Source of the DNA: Streptomyces sp. TRM70350 | GTDB lineage: Bacteria; Actinomycetota; Actinomycetes; Streptomycetales; Streptomycetaceae | Assembly: GCF_019219825.1 (NCBI RefSeq) | Contig: NZ_JAHUXH010000028.1 | Span: 35,292-99,291, forward strand | Direction of reading: 5' to 3' | DNA length: 64,000 nucleotides | In this document: positions 59,160-64,000 of the stretch, piece after piece | Numbering within the stretch: the stretch's first letter is position 1 | How the letters are laid out: every line of letters begins with the position of its first letter | Made by a program: the position numbers and the translations under genes | The notes under the pieces: generated by a model | What the model was told of the DNA's origin: nothing | Databases searched by the model: none | Seen by the model: the letters and a program-made list of their open reading frames with translations, nothing else

Positions 59160-59975
59160 TCAGTTCTTGGTGCGGAACTTGTGGATCGCGACCGGCGCCA
59201 TCACCGCCGTGATCGCCAGCGACCAGCCGAGGGTCACCCACAGGTCGTGCGCGACCGGGCCGCCCACCATCAGACCGCGGGCCGCGTCCGCGAGCGTGGA
59301 CAGCGGGTTGTAGTCGGTGAACGCCTGCAGCCAGCCGGGCATCGACTCCGTCGGCGCGAAGATCGACGAGCCGAACTGCAGCGGGAACAGCACCAAGAAG
59401 CCCATCGCCTGCACGGACTGCGCGTTCTTCAGGACCACGCCCAGGGTGAGGAACACCCACATGATGGACGAGGCGAACACCGTCGACAGGCCGACGGCGG
59501 CGAACAGGCCGAGCCAGTTGGCGATGTCGAAGCCGACGAGAACGGAGACGATCATCAGCACGGTCGTCGCGAACAGCATCCGGACCAGCTCGACCGAGAT
59601 CTTCGCGAACAGCACCGAGCCGCGCCCGATCGGCAGGGACCGGAAGCGGTCCATGACACCGGAGTTGAAGTCCTGGCTGAAGCCGGTGCCGACGCCCTGG
59701 GACAGCGTCATGCTCATCATCGCGATCATGCCCGGGATCACGTACTGCACATACCCGTCCTGCCCGCCGCCCAGGGCCTGCCCGATCGAGCCGCCGAAGA
59801 CGTACACGAACAGCAGGGTGAAGACGACCGGCATCAGCAGCGCGTCGAACATCGACTCGGGGTCCTGCCGGATCCACAGCAGGTTGCGGCGGATCAGCGC
59901 CCCGGTGTGGCGCAGGTGCCCGCGCAGCGAGATGCGTGCGTCGGCGGTGTTCATGGCGGCGGTGGCGGCGCTCAT
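59160..59975 (-). CDS. ABC-2 type permease (DrrB-like)
   Basis: The 271-residue integral membrane protein has six helices; conserved ABC-2 parts are RRNLLWIRQDPESMFDALLMPVVFTLLFVYVFGG, GFSQDFNSGVMDRFRSLPIGR and NPLSTLADAARGL. It pairs with the ATPase gene upstream; its ATG overlaps that gene's stop as ATGA. Together they resemble DrrAB daunorubicin exporters. Confidence 0.94.
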   Translation of the reverse strand: MSAATAAMNTADARISLRGHLRHTGALIRRNLLWIRQDPESMFDALLMPVVFTLLFVYVFGGSIGQALGGGQDGYVQYVIPGMIAMMSMTLSQGVGTGFSQDFNSGVMDRFRSLPIGRGSVLFAKISVELVRMLFATTVLMIVSVLVGFDIANWLGLFAAVGLSTVFASSIMWVFLTLGVVLKNAQSVQAMGFLVLFPLQFGSSIFAPTESMPGWLQAFTDYNPLSTLADAARGLMVGGPVAHDLWVTLGWSLAITAVMAPVAIHKFRTKN

Positions 59976-60991
59976 ACGGCGACCTCCTGGCGGTCGTCGG
60001 CGGGTACGGCGTCCTGCGGGGCACTGGCGCGGTGACCGGTGAGGGACAGGAACACCTCGTCCAGGCTGGGCAGTTCGGTGCTGATCGAGGCGAGCGTGAC
60101 CCCGCGCGCGGTGACGGCGCCCACCACGGCGGTCAGCTGCTCGTCGCTCAGGATCGGCACCAGCACGGCACCGCCCTCGGTGTCCACCGTCGTGGTGGCC
60201 AGCCCGGTGATGCCCAGCTCGTCGAGCGCGCGGGCCAGCGGCCCCAGCTGCACCGGATCGGCCGGCCGCACCCGCAGCGTCCGCCCGCCGACCTTGGCCT
60301 TCAGCTCCTCGATCCCGCCGTTCGCGATGACCTTCCCCCGGTCGACGACGGTCAGCTCGGAGGCGAGCTGCTCGGCCTCCTCCATGTACTGCGTGGTCAG
60401 CAGGACGGTGACCCCGTCCCCGACCATCGCCTTCACCTCGTCCCACACCTCGTTGCGGGTGCGCGGGTCGAGGCCGGTGGTGGGCTCGTCGAGGAACAGC
60501 ACGGCCGGCCGCCCGATCATCGAGGCGGCCAGGTCGAGCCGCCGCCGCATACCGCCGGAGTACGTCGCCGCGGGCCGCTTTGCGGCCTCGGTGAGCGAGA
60601 ACCGCTCCAGCAGTTCGTCGGCCCGGGCGCGGGCCTCCTTGCGGGGCAGGTCCAGCAGCCGCCCGATCATGTACAGGTTCTCCCAGCCGGGGAGCTTCTC
60701 GTCCACGGACGCGTACTGCCCCGTGAGCCCGATCACCCGGCGCAGCTGCCGGGGCTGCCGCACGACGTCGTATCCGGCGACGGTGGCCTGCCCGGCGTCC
60801 GGCGCCAGCAGCGTGGACAGAATCCGCACGAGGGTGGTCTTCCCGGCCCCGTTCGGCCCCAGCACCCCCCTCACGGTGCCCTCACGCACGTCCAGGTCGA
60901 CTCCGTCCAGCGCCCTGGTCTCGCCGTAGTGCTTGACCAGCCCCCGCACGGTGACGGCCGCGCTGCTGGGCTTCTTGTCGATTCGTGTCAT
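59972..60991 (-). CDS. ABC transporter ATP-binding protein (DrrA-like)
   Basis: The 339-residue ATPase has Walker A GPNGAGKTTLVRILSTLL, Q-loop LTGQYASVDEKLPGWENL, signature YSGGMRRRLDLAASMIGRP, Walker B LFLDEPTTGLDPRTR, and the DrrA-type C-terminal domain (SLDEVFLSLTGHRA). It powers the adjacent ABC-2 permease, probably for export of a drug or lipid-like substrate. No link to the PKS cluster at 6-26 kb can be shown. Confidence 0.96.
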   Translation of the reverse strand: MTRIDKKPSSAAVTVRGLVKHYGETRALDGVDLDVREGTVRGVLGPNGAGKTTLVRILSTLLAPDAGQATVAGYDVVRQPRQLRRVIGLTGQYASVDEKLPGWENLYMIGRLLDLPRKEARARADELLERFSLTEAAKRPAATYSGGMRRRLDLAASMIGRPAVLFLDEPTTGLDPRTRNEVWDEVKAMVGDGVTVLLTTQYMEEAEQLASELTVVDRGKVIANGGIEELKAKVGGRTLRVRPADPVQLGPLARALDELGITGLATTTVDTEGGAVLVPILSDEQLTAVVGAVTARGVTLASISTELPSLDEVFLSLTGHRASAPQDAVPADDRQEVAV

Positions 60992-61109
60992 GACAGCGAC
61001 GGTCCCAGCCCCGACCGACAAACGGCCTACAGCTCACCGACAGCCGCCGAAGCCACCGACATCCGGCCGACAATAATGCGGTGGCGGGCTCGGCCCGTCA
61101 CGCCCGACC

Positions 61110-61679
61110 ATGAGCCTCATGACTGACCAACCCGCACGATGGACCCAGGCAACCGTCTACCCCGACATGTGGGTTGACCCGGACGACGACCCCCGCAACA
61201 GCGAGGGAGTCAGTCCGGACGGTGAACTGGCGACGCTGCAGGACTTCCTGACCGGCTACCGCATGACCCTGCGGATGAAGTGCGAGGGACTGAACGCGGA
61301 GCAGTTGGCCCGTCGCTCGGTCCCGCCGTCGGCGATGTCGCTGCTCGGCCTGCTGCGGCACCTCGCCGAGGTGGAACGGGACTGGCGCAACTGGATCACC
61401 GACGGCGATCCGCTGCCCAAGCTGTACGGCGAGCGGGACGCGGACTTCGACGGGGCTGTGGCCGAGCAGGCCGAGGTCGACGCCGCGTACGCCCATCTGG
61501 AGCGCGAGCAGGCCGCGACCGACGCGGCGCTGGCCGCGCACCCGGATCTGGGCGAGCGTGTGGGGAAGGAAGGGATCGCCGTCCGGGAGCTGATGGTGCA
61601 CAGGATCGAGGAGTACGCCCGCCACTGCGGGCACGCCGATCTGTTGCGCGAGTGCGTCGACGGGCGGGTGGGTCAGTGA
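61110..61679 (+). CDS. DinB/mycothiol-transferase-like (DUF664) protein
   Basis: This 189-residue helical protein has LLGLLRHLAEVERDWRN (metal His in HLAEVE) and VRELMVHRIEEYARHCGHADLLRE (two more His), the three-histidine pattern of DUF664 DinB proteins. These use mycothiol or act as metal-dependent transferases. Its last 7 bases overlap the convergent ankyrin gene. Confidence 0.92.
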   Translation: MSLMTDQPARWTQATVYPDMWVDPDDDPRNSEGVSPDGELATLQDFLTGYRMTLRMKCEGLNAEQLARRSVPPSAMSLLGLLRHLAEVERDWRNWITDGDPLPKLYGERDADFDGAVAEQAEVDAAYAHLEREQAATDAALAAHPDLGERVGKEGIAVRELMVHRIEEYARHCGHADLLRECVDGRVGQ

Positions 61680-62122
61680 CGGAGGCCGGGGGCGGGCGCT
61701 GACGCGGGGTTCGCCCCCGCTGCGATGAGGAGTCGGGCGGTCTCCGGGTGAGGGCCGTTGTTCGCCCACTCCAACGGAGACCAACCCGTTCCGTAGTCCT
61801 CCCGAAGGTTCGGATCGGCGCCGTACGCCAACAGCTCCCGCACGGTCTCGGCGTGCCCCCAGCACGCGGCCGCACACAACGGCGTGCCCTCGGAGCCGAC
61901 GCCCCTGCTCTCGGCGTCGGGGGAGGCACCGGCTGCCATGAGCAGGCGCGCGACCTCGGCTGCTCCCTGCACCGACGCCAGATACAGCGGAGTGGTGCCG
62001 TCGCTGTCCCCTCGCTCCGGGTCTGCCCCGGCCCGCAGCAGCGCCTTCACTCGGGCGGCGTCAGCCGCCACAGTTGCTTCGAGGAGATGGCGGGTGAGCT
62101 TCTTCTGGCGTCGCTGCTTCAT
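61673..62122 (-). CDS. Ankyrin repeat protein
   Basis: The 149-residue protein has about four ankyrin units, e.g. DAARVKALLRAGADPERGDSDGTTPLYLASVQG and HAETVRELLAYGADPNLREDYGTGWSPLEWANNG. It begins MKQRRQKKLTRHLLEATVAA. No signal peptide. It is probably a protein-binding scaffold; partner unknown. Confidence 0.9.
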   Translation of the reverse strand: MKQRRQKKLTRHLLEATVAADAARVKALLRAGADPERGDSDGTTPLYLASVQGAAEVARLLMAAGASPDAESRGVGSEGTPLCAAACWGHAETVRELLAYGADPNLREDYGTGWSPLEWANNGPHPETARLLIAAGANPASAPAPGLRH

Positions 62123-62161
62123 GCTGTATTTCCCTGTGAGGTTGGGGACGCGGCTGGCCTC

Positions 62162-62692
62162 ATGTTTCTTATTCCATTCCTCCTTGGGCTTGGCTGTCTC
62201 GCCTTCGGCCTGGCATTGGCCACGAATCATCGTGGGTTCCGGGACCGGTTGGCAGCATCACCGGTCAACCTCGCCCCGGGAGATGAAAAGGTCAGGCGTC
62301 GTGAGACGCTGCCCTTCGTGATCGCCAAGCTGCAGTGTGTGGTGTTGGACTGTGCCGATGTCGTTGAGCTGTCCCGGTTCTACCAGTCGCTTCTCGGCGG
62401 CGTAGTGAACCAACCGGATCCGCGATGGTCGCTCGGCGACGGCTGGGCGACGCTGCACACCGACGGGCTCGTACTGGCCTTCCAGCGGGTGGAAGACCAT
62501 CAACCACCACGGTGGCCGGATCCCGCTCGGCCCCAGCAGTTCCACCTCGACCTGGGTGTCAAGAACCTGGACCGCGCTCAGGAAGACGTCCTCAAACTGG
62601 GCGCCTCACTGCTCGATGAGGGGCACCGGAAACGGGGCTGGCGCGTCTTCGCGGATCCGGCGGGCCACCCGTTCTGTCTCGTCCGGGACTGA
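62162..62692 (+). CDS. Glyoxalase/VOC-fold protein with a fused small-membrane-protein segment
   Basis: The frame is open from ATG 62162. Residues 1-50 (FLIPFLLGLGCLAFGLALATNHRGFRDRLAA...DEKVRRR) look like the front of a small one-helix actinobacterial membrane protein. From residue 53 (GTG 62318, VIAKLQCVVLDCADVVELSRFYQSLLGG) it becomes a VOC-fold protein, ending GHPFCLVRD. The true start of the VOC gene is probably GTG 62318 (124 residues). The membrane-like part may then be a decayed gene in the same frame, or a real fusion. VOC proteins are metal-dependent lyases or resistance proteins; no specificity is visible. Confidence 0.7.
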   Translation: MFLIPFLLGLGCLAFGLALATNHRGFRDRLAASPVNLAPGDEKVRRRETLPFVIAKLQCVVLDCADVVELSRFYQSLLGGVVNQPDPRWSLGDGWATLHTDGLVLAFQRVEDHQPPRWPDPARPQQFHLDLGVKNLDRAQEDVLKLGASLLDEGHRKRGWRVFADPAGHPFCLVRD

Positions 62693-62778
62693 CAGGAGAC
62701 ACCGCAGGGGTGCGGCCACCGTTGATCACCGTGAGTTGTGTGGACTGACGACAAGACGGTGCCGCAGGCCACAGCATA

Positions 62779-62946
62779 GATCCCGCCCGATGGCGGGAGG
62801 CGTTCGAAGTGGCCATGAGCCGGATCGCGGGCCGGTCCGCCCGGTACGAACCCCGCCTGCGAGCCGGGCGGTTGGTATTGGGTCTGCTGTCGGGCCTGCC
62901 GCGCATGAACTGCTGGGTGCGCCACAGGCGCCATGGGATCGAGTGA
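62779..62946 (+). pseudogene. IS701-family transposase fragment, N-terminal part
   Basis: The frame encodes DPARWREAFEVAMSRIAGRSARYEPRLRAGRLVLGLLSGLPRMNCW, a close match in kind to the start of IS701-type transposases (R-F-x-R-x-E-P-R-x-R-A-G-R). It lacks a start codon, is cut just after NCW and ends at TGA. The following segment in another frame (LGAPQAPWDRVK) may be a piece from further along the same gene. Confidence 0.75.
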
Positions 62947-63096
62947 AGGTGGCAAGACCTCTCCGCCGGGCCGTCGCAACGGCCGGGCAGAAGCTGAGGA
63001 CAGTCCGGGCCGGGGAACCCCGGTGAGGACGGAAAACAGCCCGTCACGTCCGCTGGAGTGGTGTATTGACGGCCACTCGGTGATCTCGTTTTGAGG

Positions 63097-63309
63097 CTAT
63101 GCGGTGAGTTCGGCGGGCAGGGCGGTCTCGTCGGTTTCTGACTCGATCGGGTGGAGGCGGGCCTTGGCCAGCAGGTCGAGTCCCATGTAGCGGCGGGCCT
63201 CGGTCCACTCGTCGTTCTGCTCGGCCAGGACCGCGCCGACGAGCCGGATGACGGCGGTGCGGTCGGGGAAGATGCCGATCAGCCGGTGGCCGTTCTTGTA
63301 TCCGGACAC
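63097..63309 (-). pseudogene. IS256-family (mutator type) transposase C-terminal fragment
   Basis: The 70 codons encode SGYKNGHRLIGIFPDRTAVIRLVGAVLAEQNDEW then RRYMGLDLLAKARL, the usual C-terminal end of IS256-like DDE transposases. The frame stops matching at 63310, so the front is lost. Confidence 0.85.
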
Positions 63310-63625
63310 TCACTCCGACGCCGGGACAAACGCCCGGATCAGGTGGGAGCCCGTACACCACTTCTCAGGACGCAACCGAGGCCGGACCTCTGGATCCTCT
63401 ATCCGGGCGCAGCGTGCATCTTCCTCAGAGGGCTGGATTTTATGCTCAACATTGCCGGAGTCGCACACCGGTTCTTCGAGCTCGTGACCAGATTTGTACC
63501 GGCGGGGCGTGCGACACCCGGGACTTTCCGGGGCGTGGGTGCCGGGTGGATGCGATTCCGACGCGGACGCTGGCCGCACGGGCCGGGGCCACCGCGCGGG
63601 CGGCGCGGCGGATGGCGGAGGCAAC
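63310..63625. other. Intergenic sequence without recognisable gene
   Basis: Short frames on both strands have no family resemblance. This lies between two IS fragments and is probably further decayed mobile DNA. Confidence 0.5.
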
Positions 63626-63724
63626 CACCTGAAGCGGCGCGAGGACAGCTCGGTGTCCTGGCATTACGTTGCCCGCATCTGGCGTGAGGAGAACCTGAAA
63701 CCGCACCGCTCGGGCACCTTCTGA
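63626..63724 (+). pseudogene. Probable IS630-family transposase fragment
   Basis: Thirty-two codons encode HLKRREDSSVSWHYVARIW and REENLKPHRSGTF, then a stop. This matches the helix-turn-helix region of IS630-type transposases (V-x-R-I-W-R-E-x-x-L-K-P-H-R). Both flanks are missing. Confidence 0.55.
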
Positions 63725-64000
63725 TTGTCTTCAGCGTCTGCCTCATCGGAGACTTCGGGAGGATCGCGACCGGGTGGCGACCCGGAAGATGACCGCAGCG
63801 TGCCAGCCTGAGGTCGAGGCCAGCCGGAACGCCAGCCCATCCCGCGTGAGTGGACCGTGCGTCCCGCAGCACCGGGCTCTCGGCAACGGGTGAAACGCGG
63901 GCCACGTACGGCGGATGAAAAGTGAGCCACCCTGAGCACCCCCTCGGGTGCGCGAGCCCCAGCGACTCAGTGCGGCTGGGCACTCCATCGGACGGCCCCT
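63725..64000. other. Terminal segment, no gene recognised
   Basis: No supported coding region is seen. GATGAAAAGTGAGCCACC near 63914 resembles the terminal sequence often seen beside IS21-type elements, which would fit the surrounding IS debris, but is too short to call. Confidence 0.4.

Noticed and set aside
1..64000. tRNA or rRNA genes
   Set aside because: No cloverleaf with the T-loop consensus or rRNA sequence was recognised by eye on either strand; a covariance-model scan would be needed to be certain.

Overview
The window is a stretch of actinobacterial chromosome, almost certainly Streptomyces. Coding third positions are nearly all G or C, GTG and TTG starts are common, and the gene set is typical: SARP and gamma-butyrolactone-type regulators, a modular type I polyketide synthase (PKS), mycothiol/DinB and F420 proteins, an IdeR/DmdR-type iron box, and a primase-polymerase protein.

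Layout. (1) 1-26.2 kb is the right-hand part of a glycosylated polyketide gene cluster that continues beyond base 1. It starts with a deoxysugar operon on the + strand: the 3' end of an NDP-glucose 4,6-dehydratase, a PMP/Fe-S 3-dehydratase, a 2,3-dehydratase and a 3-ketoreductase. This set makes a 2,3,6-trideoxyhexose core of the rhodinose, amicetose or forosamine kind. Next come an imine reductase-like gene with a divergent HxlR regulator and strong palindromic operators, a TetR gene, and a 4575-residue PKS on the - strand. The PKS has a KSQ-AT-ACP loading module and two KS-AT-DH-KR-ACP modules, all with malonyl-type ATs. Upstream of the PKS lie a class III aminotransferase, a SARP/cyclase-like/AAA regulator of the PimR type, a type II thioesterase and a gamma-butyrolactone receptor-like repressor. 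Perfect GC-rich hairpins close the PKS, aminotransferase and SARP transcripts. The later PKS genes, chain-release domain, glycosyltransferase and remaining sugar genes are not in the window.

(2) 26.3-30.6 kb has RecQ, topoisomerase IB and small proteins. (3) 30.6-34.9 kb is a stress-type block: J-domain protein, HspR-like MerR regulator, Hsp20, Asp23 protein, DoxX membrane protein. (4) 35-46.7 kb holds ordinary oxidoreductases, a Tat-exported PhoD phosphatase, a Bcr/CflA transporter, a serine hydrolase, an Rsm22-like methyltransferase, a TetR regulator with two visible operators, a primase-polymerase protein and a lipoprotein. (5) 46.7-50 kb is a haem-iron locus. The hmuU and hmuV transporter genes carry three separate inactivating lesions and the substrate-binding gene is absent, while the neighbouring haem oxygenase is intact and has an iron box. 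(6) 50-62.7 kb contains methionine aminopeptidase, a five-copy 109-bp tandem repeat at the end of a SIS-like gene, a sialidase-family protein with no signal peptide, F420 reductase, an M50 protease, an AfsR-like regulator next to a DrrAB-type ABC transporter, DinB, ankyrin and glyoxalase-fold genes. (7) 62.7-64 kb is a graveyard of insertion-sequence fragments.

How the cluster may work (inference). The KSQ module decarboxylates malonyl-ACP to an acetyl starter and two dehydrating modules extend it to a 2,4-hexadienoyl chain. Later modules outside the window extend it further. The aminotransferase could aminate a released aldehyde or ketone, the imine reductase could reduce a resulting cyclic imine, and the trideoxysugar could be attached to the product. 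This predicts a glycosylated polyene-derived alkaloid or amine.
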